Assembly: GCF_025231485.1 (NCBI RefSeq)
Contig: NZ_CP104003.1
Span: 1,178,001-1,242,000 of the forward strand
Reading direction: 5' to 3'
DNA length: 64,000 bases
Source of the DNA: Salinirubellus salinus
GTDB lineage: Archaea; Halobacteriota; Halobacteria; Halobacteriales; Haloarculaceae
Shown: positions 43,316 to 51,358 of the stretch, piece by piece
Layout of the letters: every line of letters begins with the position of its first letter
How positions within the stretch are numbered: the stretch's first letter is position 1
Notes under the pieces: generated by a model
What the model was told of the DNA's origin: nothing
The model's database searches: none
Seen by the model: only the letters and a program-made list of their open reading frames with translations
Position numbers and translations under genes: made by a program

Positions 43316-43346
43316 GGCGGGTGGGAGAGGGGGCCGCGACCGCACC
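43316..43346. repeat. Dispersed intergenic element, copy 2
   Basis: Blocks ggcgggtggg and gccgcgaccgcacc are separated by seven bases, exactly as in the copy at 26144-26174; the spacer bases differ. It lies between the TPP enzyme and the small membrane protein gene. Confidence 0.6.
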
Positions 43347-43381
43347 AGACGGCCGCGCGCCGCCGGGTTCTCGTGCGGGGC

Positions 43382-43657
43382 TCAGTCCCGCGCGTACAGC
43401 GAGTAGGCGATGACCCCGAACCCGGTGGCCGTCAGCGCCGACTCGACGACGAGTGCCGTCTGGGTGTCGAAGGCCGAGACGAGGTCGACCACGCCCGCGA
43501 GCAGACTCCCGAGGGTGACGATGGCGAACCCGAGCGCGAGCAATCCGAGCGGTCGCGCGTGGGTCCGTCGGTACGCACGGAACGCGAAGAACGTCACCAG
43601 CCCACCGAACAGGAGTGTCGTCGTCTTCAGCGCTGTGACGACGAGCGGGTGGACCAT
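43382..43657 (-). CDS. Three-helix membrane protein paired with HTH regulator (DUF7521-like)
   Basis: A 91-residue membrane protein from ATG 43657, with three hydrophobic helices: about residues 5-25 (VVTALKTTTLLFGGLVTFFAF), a cytosolic loop RAYRRTHARP, then 35-57 (LGLLALGFAIVTLGSLLAGVVDL) and 66-88. Its ATG overlaps the stop of the upstream HTH gene by one base (TGATG), so the two are translated as a unit. This pairing of a helix-turn-helix protein with a small membrane protein is typical of haloarchaea (label DUF7521, from memory). It may sense the membrane state and control the HTH partner. An extra nine-residue upstream open frame is rejected. Confidence 0.78.
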   Translation of the reverse strand: MVHPLVVTALKTTTLLFGGLVTFFAFRAYRRTHARPLGLLALGFAIVTLGSLLAGVVDLVSAFDTQTALVVESALTATGFGVIAYSLYARD

Positions 43658-44028
43658 CAGGTCTCCTCCCGGACCTGACTCCACAGGTCCGCCAGTCGCT
43701 CACTCGGCTCCTCCTGTGCCCGTTCGACCTCGGCGCGGAACCGCTCGAACCCGCCGTGGGCGATGCGGATGGCGTCGAAGTCCGTCCGGTACGTGGTGGT
43801 GTGTTTGCCGTCGGTACGGAGCATGGTCTGTTCGTCGACCAGACCGGCCTCGGAGAGGCGGTCGAGTTTGCGGTAGACGGTTGAGTTGGGGATGCCGGTC
43901 AGGTCCGCGAGTTCCTGTGCCGAGCGGTGCTGGTCCGCCGCGAGGAGCAACTGCCGCGACCCCTCGTCGTCGAGCACCGAGAGCACCAGGTCGACGTCTG
44001 CGGTCCCGTCGGAGGCGCTAGATGACAT
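43657..44028 (-). CDS. Winged-helix transcriptional regulator
   Basis: A 123-residue regulator with an N-terminal winged helix: DVDLVLSVLDDEGSRQLLLAADQHRSAQELADLTGIPNSTVYRKLDRLSEAGLVDEQTMLRTDGKHTTTYRT. The recognition helix is around NSTVYRKLDRL and the wing around the HTTTYRT strand pair. The C-terminal 40 residues form a charged helix, probably the dimer or partner interface. It resembles the ArsR/HTH_20 group used in archaea. It is the first gene of a two-gene operon with the three-helix membrane protein. It has no metal-binding Cys. Confidence 0.87.
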   Translation of the reverse strand: MSSSASDGTADVDLVLSVLDDEGSRQLLLAADQHRSAQELADLTGIPNSTVYRKLDRLSEAGLVDEQTMLRTDGKHTTTYRTDFDAIRIAHGGFERFRAEVERAQEEPSERLADLWSQVREET

Positions 44029-44101
44029 AGTGCGGAGCGATTTCGGGCGGCAGTTCGGCAGGCCGACGTAAAAACAGGCCGGTCGAACGGGGCCGGGACG
44101 C

Positions 44102-45529
44102 TCAGTCGTCGTCCGGTGTCAGGCGGACCCGGCCACCCTCCTCGATGGTCTCCGGGAACACCTTCCCGGGGTTGAGGATGTCCTTGGGGTCAAACGCCCG
44201 CTTGACCCGTCGCATCATCTCGACGCCGGCCGCGCCGTGTTCGAGTTCGAGGTACTGGCGCTTGCCCATCCCGATGCCGTGTTCGCCCGTCGCGGTGCCG
44301 CCGAGTTCGATGGCTCGCTTCACGACGGCGTCGTACACCTCCTCGCCGGCCGCGAGCATCGCCTCGTCGTCCGGGTCGACCATCACGGAGTAGTGGACGT
44401 TGCCGTCGCCGGCGTGCCCGAACGTCGGGACGAGGATGTCGTGTTCGGCACCGAGCTCCTTCGCGTAGCGGATTATCTCCGGGTACTTCGAGATGGGGAC
44501 GGTGATGTCGCCGGGGTGGAGCGGCTTCAGGTCCGGGTCGTAGCTCTGGAGCGCGAACGCCAGTTCCGAGCGCGCCCGCCAGAGCTCCCCCATCGACTCC
44601 TCGTCGGCCATCTCGAACCGCTCGACGTCGTGGCTCTCGAAGATGGACTCGCAGAATGCGATCTCCTCCTCGATGCCGTGGTTCGCGTGGAACTCGAGGA
44701 AGATCATCGGGGCGTCCGGGAGGCCGGTGTCGAGGTAGGCGTTCGCCATCTCCGCGGCCACGTCGTCGACGAGTTCGATCTTCGCGACGTCCACCCCGGA
44801 GCGGACCGCGTCGAACACCGCGTTCGTGGCGTCGACAAGCGTCGAGAAGACGGCTCGCCCCCCGCGGATCTGCTCGGGCAGGCCCTCCAGCCGGAGCGTG
44901 GCCCGCGTGACGACGCCGAGGGTCCCCTCGCTCCCCACGAGGAGGTCCTTGAGGTTGTAGCCCGCGCTGGTCTTGACGGCCTTCGACCCGCAGGTCAGCA
45001 CCTCGCCCTCGGCGGTGACGACCTCGAGTTCGAGCACCCAGTCGGCCACCTCGCCGTACTTCACCGTCTTCTGCCCGGAGGCGTCGTTGACGATCATCCC
45101 GCCGATGGTCGAGAGGTTCGCGGAGGAGGGCATCGGCGGGAAGAACATCCCGTGGGAGGCGACCGTCTCGTCTATCACGTTACCCATCACGCCCGGTTCG
45201 ACGTCGATCTGGAAGTCGTCCGGCCGAACCTCGAGCACGTCGTTCATCCGCGTGAGGTCCATCGAGATCCCCGCGAACTTCGGGACGGCGTTACCCTCGA
45301 GCGAGGTGCCGGCGGCGTAGGGCGTGACGGGAACCTCGCGTTCGTTGGCGGCCGCGAGGACCGTCGCCACGTCGTCGGTCGATTCGGGCCAGACGACGGC
45401 GTCGGGCGTGACGCCGGTGCCGGCCTCCTGTGCACCCCAGTCGGCCGCGTGGCTCTCCCGGTCCGCGTCCCCGAACGACACCTGCGCCGCGGCGAGCAGG
45501 TCCTCGAGGAACGAACAGTCGTACGACAT
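44102..45529 (-). CDS. FAD-binding oxidase of the GlcD/D-lactate dehydrogenase family
   Basis: FAD-linked 2-hydroxyacid dehydrogenase (glycolate oxidase D subunit or D-lactate dehydrogenase type), 475 residues. The FAD-binding domain of the p-cresol methylhydroxylase fold shows VTPYAAGTSLEGNAVP, EPGVMGNVIDETV, FFPPMPSSANLSTIGGMIVNDASG and GSEGTLGVVTRATLRL. The C-terminal substrate domain has PTFGHAGDGNVHYSVMVD, GGTATGEHGIGMGKRQYL and PKDILNPGKVFP. All standard motifs are intact; the Fe-S partner GlcF is not adjacent. A TATA-like ggtttatgc on the minus strand (45554-45562) lies 25-33 bp upstream of the ATG. Donor substrate may be D-lactate, glycolate or D-2-hydroxyglutarate. Confidence 0.92.
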   Translation of the reverse strand: MSYDCSFLEDLLAAAQVSFGDADRESHAADWGAQEAGTGVTPDAVVWPESTDDVATVLAAANEREVPVTPYAAGTSLEGNAVPKFAGISMDLTRMNDVLEVRPDDFQIDVEPGVMGNVIDETVASHGMFFPPMPSSANLSTIGGMIVNDASGQKTVKYGEVADWVLELEVVTAEGEVLTCGSKAVKTSAGYNLKDLLVGSEGTLGVVTRATLRLEGLPEQIRGGRAVFSTLVDATNAVFDAVRSGVDVAKIELVDDVAAEMANAYLDTGLPDAPMIFLEFHANHGIEEEIAFCESIFESHDVERFEMADEESMGELWRARSELAFALQSYDPDLKPLHPGDITVPISKYPEIIRYAKELGAEHDILVPTFGHAGDGNVHYSVMVDPDDEAMLAAGEEVYDAVVKRAIELGGTATGEHGIGMGKRQYLELEHGAAGVEMMRRVKRAFDPKDILNPGKVFPETIEEGGRVRLTPDDD

Positions 45530-45777
45530 GGGTGTAGGGCAAGGCCCGCTCGGCATAAACCTATCCGCGTCGCTAGACGGCTCCGGGACGGCCCGGTCGA
45601 CGGTTCGCCGCCGAGACGGTCCTCGTGAGTGCTGGCCCGTCCGGTAGGGGCCGTCTACGTCCGCCACGTCAGGTTCCTCTCGCCCCGTCGAATCCGGCAT
45701 CGGGAGTGTCGACCAGCCGAGATAAACCACCGTATATGACAAATAACCAAACATTTGCACCCCCATCATCCCGTGGG

Positions 45778-46686
45778 ATGCGAGGGAACGACTCGGGCGA
45801 ACGGTTCCGTTCGCCACGACGCGACGTACTGCGCGCGGTGGGTGCCGGCGGGGCGCTGGCGGCGGTCGGTGGCGTCCGACTGGCGCAGGAGGACGACGAG
45901 ACCGGCGACGGCACGGACGAGGGGACGGAGACCGATGGCACCCCGGACCCGGAGCGTGCCGGGACCGTCCACGACGTGCTCATGCTGGTGGGGCCGTCGA
46001 CGAACGAGGCGCGACCCGCGGACTTCTACTACGAGCCGACGGGCCTCCAGGTCCAGCCCGGGGACGTGGTGCGGCTGGTGGCGGCGACACCGGACCACAA
46101 CCTCACGTCGTACCACCCAGCGTTCGGGATGCAGCGGCGGATGCCGGTCGGCGTGGGACCCGTGGCGACGCCCATCCTCGGCTGGCGCCCCGACAGCATC
46201 GCCGGAGACGCCGTGGAGCCACCGGGTGGCCCGGAGGGCGAGCCGACACCCACGGCCACGGGCACGTCCACGCCGGACGGCACGGCGACCCCCGGCGCAG
46301 ACGGCGATGGCGCTGGGGGACCGTCCGAGCCGGTCCCCGACACGTACCTCGTCGAGTTCGTCGAGCCGGGCGTCTACGACTTCCTGTGCTCGCCACACGA
46401 GACGTTCGGGATGGCGATGCGCGTGGTCGTCGGCGACGTCACCGAGGCACCGTTCGAGACGAGCGACCCGACGGCACTCCCGGAACCGAGGGCCGGTCCC
46501 GTGGGGCTGGCTCGCGGCGTCCTGACGGATCCGGAACTCGAACCCGCCGCTATCGTGGCGGCGGGGCGCGTGTCGTTCGCCGACCTCGCGGTGAACAGCG
46601 GGGGAGACGGGGAGAACGGTGGGACGGAGGCCCCGTCGCCGGGCGCGGAGACGGAAACCGAGACGGGAACGGAGAGCGGGGGCTGA
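45778..46686 (+). CDS. Exported type I copper protein (cupredoxin/halocyanin-like) with Tat signal
   Basis: A 302-residue secreted electron carrier. The Tat signal is RSPRRDVLRAVGAGGALAAVGG with the twin arginines at 14 and 15 and no lipobox. The mature domain is plastocyanin-like with copper ligands His107 (PDHNLTSYH), Cys204 and His207 (FLCSPHETFGM) and Met212. A low-complexity insert of ~45 residues (Pro/Gly/Thr/Glu, 148-188) separates His107 from the Cys, which is unusual. The C-terminus is a Glu/Thr/Gly tail. ATG 45778 is preferred to one 14 codons upstream because the intervening bases are AT-rich (tatatgacaaat), a likely promoter. It faces a GlcD-type gene divergently. Confidence 0.86.
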   Translation: MRGNDSGERFRSPRRDVLRAVGAGGALAAVGGVRLAQEDDETGDGTDEGTETDGTPDPERAGTVHDVLMLVGPSTNEARPADFYYEPTGLQVQPGDVVRLVAATPDHNLTSYHPAFGMQRRMPVGVGPVATPILGWRPDSIAGDAVEPPGGPEGEPTPTATGTSTPDGTATPGADGDGAGGPSEPVPDTYLVEFVEPGVYDFLCSPHETFGMAMRVVVGDVTEAPFETSDPTALPEPRAGPVGLARGVLTDPELEPAAIVAAGRVSFADLAVNSGGDGENGGTEAPSPGAETETETGTESGG

Positions 46687-46717
46687 CACGGGCCGTCCCC
46701 GCACCCACACCGTGTTG

Positions 46718-47098
46718 TCAGGCGTACTCCCGAAGGACGCCCTTTATCGCCGCCGCGAGTTCCTCGAACCGGGTCCGAGCGAGCGAGTCCGTCGTGACGA
46801 ACACGCCGTGGTTGCCCACGATGACCCGCGTCAGGTAGCCGTGGTCGAACACCCGGATGGTGAAACGGTAGTCGCCCAGCTCGCTCGCCCCGTAGTCCCA
46901 CTGCGACCGGAACCCGAGCCGTTCGGTCTCGGCGAACCCGGTCAGGTCCGCTTCGGGGTCGAGGTCGGACCGGAGATACAGCTGGTCCACCGTCTCTTCC
47001 GTGAAGTGTGTCAAGCTCCGGAGTTCGTCACCGACCACCGTCCGGGCCGTCCGGACCAGTTCCTCTCGTACCTCTTCTCGGAGTGCAGTCGTCGCCAT
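46718..47098 (-). CDS. Conserved haloarchaeal protein of unknown function (DUF7522-like)
   Basis: A 126-residue protein beginning MATTALREEVREELVRTARTVVGDELRSLTHFTEETVDQLYLRSDLDPEAD. The N-terminal half is helical and the centre reads YGASELGDYRFTIRVFDHGYLTRVIVGNHGVFVTTDSLARTRFEEL, a beta-hairpin region. I recall this as the small family known as DUF7522 but cannot verify it. No motif for metal or cofactor. ATG 47098 is chosen over a 16-residue longer reading. It is divergent from the quinone oxidoreductase gene, with 137 bp between the starts. Confidence 0.65.
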   Translation of the reverse strand: MATTALREEVREELVRTARTVVGDELRSLTHFTEETVDQLYLRSDLDPEADLTGFAETERLGFRSQWDYGASELGDYRFTIRVFDHGYLTRVIVGNHGVFVTTDSLARTRFEELAAAIKGVLREYA

Positions 47099-47235
47099 GG
47101 TACCACATGGCACCTTTCGCGTATGAACCGTGCCAGTCGTTCTCACCCGGTGGGACCCTCACGAACCCGTGAGTGACCGAGGGCGACCCGCCTGTAAGCG
47201 TGGGTTTTTCAGTCCCGCACGAGACGTGCCGCCGT

Positions 47236-48207
47236 ATGAAAGCCGTACGCGTCACGGAGTTCAGCGACAGCACGGACGCCATGGAGGTCGTGGACGTCGA
47301 GAAGCCCGAACCCGGACCGGGCGAGGTCCGCATCGAGGTGGAGGCGGCGGGCATCAACTTCGCCGACATCATGCAGCGCCGTGGGCACTACACCGGCGGG
47401 CCGGAGCCGCCGTACGTCGCCGGCCTCGAGGTCGCGGGCGTCGTCGACGCCGTCGGCGAGGGCGTCGGTCGCTCCGAGGGCCAGCGCGTCGTCTCGATGG
47501 TCGGCATCGGCGGCTACGCCGAGTACGCGATCGGCGACGCGACGACGCTGCTCGACGTGCCGGAGGGGATGAGCTTCGAGGAGGCCGCCGGCTTCCCCGT
47601 CCAGTTCCTCACCGCGCACAACTGTCTCCACGAGTGGGGCGGCCTCGAGGAGGGCGAGGACGTCCTGATCCACGCCGCCGCCGGCGGGGTCGGCACCGCC
47701 GCCGTCCAGATCGCCAGCGAGGCCGGCGCCCGCGTGTTCGGCACCGCCAGCTCTCAGGAGAAGCTCGACAAGGCCGTCGAGCTGGGTTGTGACGTCCCCA
47801 TCAACTACGTGGAGGAGGACTTCGTCGAGCGGGTGAACGCGGAGACCGACTACGGCCTCGACCTCGTCCTCGACGGCATCGGGGGGGACACCACCGAGCG
47901 CTCGCTGGACGCCCTGAAGGAGTTCGGCCGGATGGTCTCCTTCGGTGCGGCCGCGGGTCGGCCGGGCCGCCCGCCGACGGACAAGCTACTGTTCGGGAAC
48001 AAGTCCGTCATCGGCTACCACCTCGGGAAGGCCGCTCAACGAAAGCCGATGAAGGTGATGAGCGCGGCGCAGGAGCTCTCGGAGATGCTCGCCGAGGGGA
48101 CCCTCGAGGTGCAGGTCGGCCACACGTTCGACCTCGGGGCGGCCGCCGAGGCCCACGAGTTCATCGAGGACCGGCAGTCGAAGGGGAAGGTCGTCCTCGT
48201 CCCGTAA
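47236..48207 (+). CDS. NADPH:quinone oxidoreductase (zinc-independent MDR family)
   Basis: Medium-chain dehydrogenase/reductase of the quinone oxidoreductase group, 323 residues. The N-terminal GroES-like domain has VEAAGINFADIMQRRGHY and PYVAGLEVAGVVDAVGEGV. The NADPH domain has VLIHAAAGGVGTAAVQIASEAGARVFGTASSQEKLD, in which the AxxGGVG loop is standard. There is no catalytic zinc Cys and no structural zinc loop, unlike alcohol dehydrogenases. ATG at 47236 is preceded by a T-run (gtttttca) about 30 bp upstream. It could reduce quinones, enoyl-CoA or alkenals. Confidence 0.92.
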   Translation: MKAVRVTEFSDSTDAMEVVDVEKPEPGPGEVRIEVEAAGINFADIMQRRGHYTGGPEPPYVAGLEVAGVVDAVGEGVGRSEGQRVVSMVGIGGYAEYAIGDATTLLDVPEGMSFEEAAGFPVQFLTAHNCLHEWGGLEEGEDVLIHAAAGGVGTAAVQIASEAGARVFGTASSQEKLDKAVELGCDVPINYVEEDFVERVNAETDYGLDLVLDGIGGDTTERSLDALKEFGRMVSFGAAAGRPGRPPTDKLLFGNKSVIGYHLGKAAQRKPMKVMSAAQELSEMLAEGTLEVQVGHTFDLGAAAEAHEFIEDRQSKGKVVLVP

Positions 48208-48216
48208 CCCGGCCGC

Positions 48217-49161
48217 CTACTCGGCCGGTTCGTAGTACCGCACCCCGTCCTCGACCCGGAACACCGCCCGCCCGCGGTCGGTCAGGTGGCCCAGTGCCCC
48301 CACGGTCTCGAACAGCGTGTAGTCGAACCGCGCCTCGGTTCGGGTCTCCTCGACGTCCAGACACGTCGCCGGTGCCAACTCCGCGAGCGTATCGCTCACC
48401 TCGTTCACGAGGTCGTCGAGGTCCGCGACGGACTGCGCCACCACGCCCTCGAAGTCGTCGAAGACGGGGCCGTGTCCCGGATAGACGGTCTCGAACTCGC
48501 GGCCACGGAGTCGGCGGTAGCCCTCGTAGAACTCCGAGATGGCGTCGAAGACGCCGTCGTCGAGGCCGACGTTGAGCGCCGCGGCGCGGAACGGTTCGAT
48601 GACCTGGTCGCCGGCGAACAACCACTTCTCGGCGGCGAAACAGGCGTGGTCGCGCTGGTGGCCGGGCGTGTGGACCACCTCGAACTCCCACTCACCCGCC
48701 TCGAACACCTGGCCGGGTTCGAGCGCGACGTCGACGCAGGCCGGCGGGAAGCACTCGCGGTTGCGCTCCACCGAGTCGACGGCCTGCTCGACGTACTTCG
48801 AGACGTCGTCGTCGCTCAGGCCCGCCGCACGTGCGTTGCGCTCGACCCGTTCGGAGAGCCGCGCGGTGTCCATGCGGAGCCGTTCCTGCACGGAGCGCGG
48901 CGTGTAGACCGTCGGGTCGGCCGTCTCGACGATGCGCTCGACGAGGCCGTCGTGGTCGGTGTGCGGGTGCGTGACGAGCAGGTGGTCGAGGTCCTCGACC
49001 GCGAGGTCGGCCTCGGCGAGGCCGTCGGTCAGTTCACCCCAGCCGTGGTCACCGGGCGCGCCGGCGTCGACGAGGACCGTCTCCTCGCCGGCCAGCAGGT
49101 ACGCGGCGACGTGCCAGGGGGGCCAGTCCGTCTCGAACTCGATGCGGTGTATCTCGGTCAT
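48217..49161 (-). CDS. MBL-fold metallohydrolase, paralogue 2
   Basis: Paralogue of the hydrolase at 37685-38677, 314 residues. The metal motifs are LLVTHPHTDHDGL (about 62-73), HTPGHQRDHACF and VYPGHGPVFDDF. The N-terminus HRIEFETDWPPWHVAAYLLAG and C-terminus RAVFRVEDGVRYYEPAE are strikingly like paralogue 1. The internal segment, including NARAAGLSDDDVSKYVEQAVDSVERNRECFPP, also aligns. The ending LGHLTDRGRAVFRVEDGVRYY looks like a winged-helix appendage. It is convergent with the quinone oxidoreductase gene, nine bases apart. Substrate not known. Confidence 0.88.
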   Translation of the reverse strand: MTEIHRIEFETDWPPWHVAAYLLAGEETVLVDAGAPGDHGWGELTDGLAEADLAVEDLDHLLVTHPHTDHDGLVERIVETADPTVYTPRSVQERLRMDTARLSERVERNARAAGLSDDDVSKYVEQAVDSVERNRECFPPACVDVALEPGQVFEAGEWEFEVVHTPGHQRDHACFAAEKWLFAGDQVIEPFRAAALNVGLDDGVFDAISEFYEGYRRLRGREFETVYPGHGPVFDDFEGVVAQSVADLDDLVNEVSDTLAELAPATCLDVEETRTEARFDYTLFETVGALGHLTDRGRAVFRVEDGVRYYEPAE

Positions 49162-49178
49162 GGTTCGTGGTGCGGTGG

Positions 49179-50459
49179 CTATCGCAGGAGGGTCGCGTTG
49201 ACGAGCAGGAGACAGGCGACGGCGACGGCGGCACAGGCGAGGTAGGTGGTCTCGTAGCCGACGGCGGTGACCGCGGGGAACGCCACGAGCGGTCCGACGG
49301 AGAGCCCCACGTCACCGAACACGTTGTAGACCCCGCCGAACTTCCCCTCGGTCCCGGCGGGCGAGCGGTCGCCGAGCGCCGCCAGGAGCACCGGGCCGGC
49401 CCCGCCGACGCCAGCGCCGACCAGCAGGACACCGCCGAACATCCCGACGAGGCTGGGGACGGAGGCGAGGGTGGCGAAGCCGGCGCCGAGGACGCCGAAC
49501 GCGGGGAGCGTGGCGAGTTCGCGCCGGTCCAGTCGGTCGGAGACGCGGCCGGCGACGACGGTCGCCGCCGAGGACGCGAGGACACCGGCACCCATCACGA
49601 GGCCGGTGACGCCCGCCGCCCCCAGGGCGTCGAACTCGAGGCCGAGGACGGCCGCGTACTTCACCGCCGTCGTCAGGAGGACGCCCCCGAACAGGAGGCG
49701 GATGGCGCCGTTCGCGACGCCGATGGGGAGGACGCCCGGGACGGACCGGACGAGCGCGGGCAGCCGTCGGAGCGGCGTCCGGCCGGTGCCGGAGGGTGTC
49801 ACGTCGGGGAGGACGAACAGACCGACGACGCCGGCGGACATCGCGAGCGTCCCGGCCGTGAGGAAGGCCGTCTGGATGTCGAAGAGGTCCGCGAGGACCC
49901 CACCCATCACGAGTCCCGTCGGGAACCCGAGCGACTGCCCGGCACGCATGTAGCCCGTCCACCGACCCCGGTCCTCGCGCTCCGTGACGTGCGTGATGAC
50001 GGCGAACGCCCCGACGAAGACGAACGCACTCCCGATACCCCAGAACGCCCGTGCGAGGACGAACACCAGCCCGGGTGCGGAGACGCTCCCGACGACGGGG
50101 TAGGCCCCGAGGCCGATGGGGGGCGTCTGGAGCCCGACGACGTACCCGAAGGGGGCGAGTCCCTGCACGAACAGTCCCGCGATCATCGGCTTGCGGGCGC
50201 CGACGCTGTCGATGACGCCCCCGGCGGGCGTGTTCATCAGGAGGCGTGCGATGCGGTTCGCGGCGAGGATGACGCCGAGCATCACTGCCGAGATACCGAG
50301 CACGCGGTCCAGCAGCGGGAGGGTCGGGAACGCGACACCGGTGGCGACGCCACCGAGGAAGACGCCCGCCGTCACCGCGATGGCGACGGTCCGGACGTCG
50401 TAGCCGGCGTCGCCGCTGGCCGTCCCGTCCTCCGTCGTGCCCTCGCCGTGGCCTCCCAT
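49179..50459 (-). CDS. MFS transporter
   Basis: Major facilitator superfamily permease, 426 residues with 12 predicted helices. The first helix is VRTVAIAVTAGVFLGGVATGVAF and the loop between helices 2 and 3 has NRIARLLMNTPAGGVIDSVGARK, the MFS signature. Later segments include LVMGGVLADLF and VAGRVSDRLDRREL (second-half signature). The acidic 15-residue N-terminus is cytosolic. Substrate could be a drug, sugar or organic acid; none can be assigned. It follows the second MBL gene with a 17-bp gap on the same strand. Start ATG 50459. Confidence 0.92.
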   Translation of the reverse strand: MGGHGEGTTEDGTASGDAGYDVRTVAIAVTAGVFLGGVATGVAFPTLPLLDRVLGISAVMLGVILAANRIARLLMNTPAGGVIDSVGARKPMIAGLFVQGLAPFGYVVGLQTPPIGLGAYPVVGSVSAPGLVFVLARAFWGIGSAFVFVGAFAVITHVTEREDRGRWTGYMRAGQSLGFPTGLVMGGVLADLFDIQTAFLTAGTLAMSAGVVGLFVLPDVTPSGTGRTPLRRLPALVRSVPGVLPIGVANGAIRLLFGGVLLTTAVKYAAVLGLEFDALGAAGVTGLVMGAGVLASSAATVVAGRVSDRLDRRELATLPAFGVLGAGFATLASVPSLVGMFGGVLLVGAGVGGAGPVLLAALGDRSPAGTEGKFGGVYNVFGDVGLSVGPLVAFPAVTAVGYETTYLACAAVAVACLLLVNATLLR

Positions 50460-50523
50460 CCGTGCCGGAGCGTCGGCGCCTCCCGTTTTTACCGTGTCGG
50501 AGCACGGCGAACCTCGCCGCGAC

Positions 50524-51210
50524 CTACCCGTCGAGCCACGGCAGGACGATGCCGTCGCGTCGGCCGTCGAGGACCGCGAACCGTTCGCCGCGCCGGTGTT
50601 CGAGCCACCGGAGCAGGCGCTCGGCCCACGCGAGCTTCCGGGCCTTCGCCGGGTCGACGGTCAGGTCGTCGAAGTCCCAGCCGGGGAAGACGAGGCGCTC
50701 GGCGCCGAACTGGTCGGCGAGGAACGCACCCCGGTCGCCGTCGGTGAAACCGCCGAAGTTCTCGACCGGACCACGAGGTTCGGCCTGCGTCGTCCCCAAC
50801 GTGTGTGCGAGGTCGAACGTCGGGACGACCGCCCGAACGGCCTCGCGGTTGTCGCCGTGAGCGTGGGCCGCCACGGGGACCCCCTCGTCGGTGAGTCGGC
50901 GGGCAGTCTCGGGGTTCTTGTCGAGGTCGGTCACCATCACGTCCACCGAGAGGCCGGCGTCGAGACAGGCGTCGGCGGCGACGCTGGCGGCCACGACGCT
51001 GTCGGCTTCGCGGACGGCGTCGAGTTCGTCGTCGAGCGTCGGCGCCCCGCCGGCGACGGCCACCGTCTCACCGGTGAAGTCGAGCCGCGAGTGGTCGAAC
51101 GGGCGGACGATGGCCGCGAGTTCGTCGCGGGCCGCCTCGTCGCCGCCGGCGTCGTACCCGAAGTCGTCGAGGATGGCGTCGTAGGCCGGGCGCCAGGTGG
51201 AGAAGCGCAT
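50524..51210 (-). CDS. mptE: 6-hydroxymethylpterin pyrophosphokinase, MptE type
   Basis: Archaeal enzyme that pyrophosphorylates 6-hydroxymethyl-7,8-dihydropterin for folate or methanopterin synthesis, unrelated to bacterial FolK. The 228-residue protein shows the family's VAGGAPTLDDEL, VMVTDLDKNPETARRL, VAAHAHGDNREAV, GGFTDGDRGAFLADQF and the C-terminal KARKLAWAERLLRWLE. The conserved Asp and His residues of these stretches bind Mg-ATP and pterin. Start ATG 51210. A dihydropteroate synthase gene lies upstream on the same strand, 148 bp away, so the two catalyse consecutive steps. A TATA-like cttatacc lies about 90 bp upstream, suggesting a long leader. Confidence 0.92.
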   Translation of the reverse strand: MRFSTWRPAYDAILDDFGYDAGGDEAARDELAAIVRPFDHSRLDFTGETVAVAGGAPTLDDELDAVREADSVVAASVAADACLDAGLSVDVMVTDLDKNPETARRLTDEGVPVAAHAHGDNREAVRAVVPTFDLAHTLGTTQAEPRGPVENFGGFTDGDRGAFLADQFGAERLVFPGWDFDDLTVDPAKARKLAWAERLLRWLEHRRGERFAVLDGRRDGIVLPWLDG

Positions 51211-51358
51211 CGCTAGAGGGCTTGAAACGGGCCGGAAGGCCACCAAGTACCCCTACCCGGTGTGTCCTTCCGGCTTCCAGCCGACGGTTGTCCCGGATTC
51301 GGTATAAGTTTTCCCGTCACGAAGGCCGTAACCGTCCGACGAACGGCAGACGCGGAGG

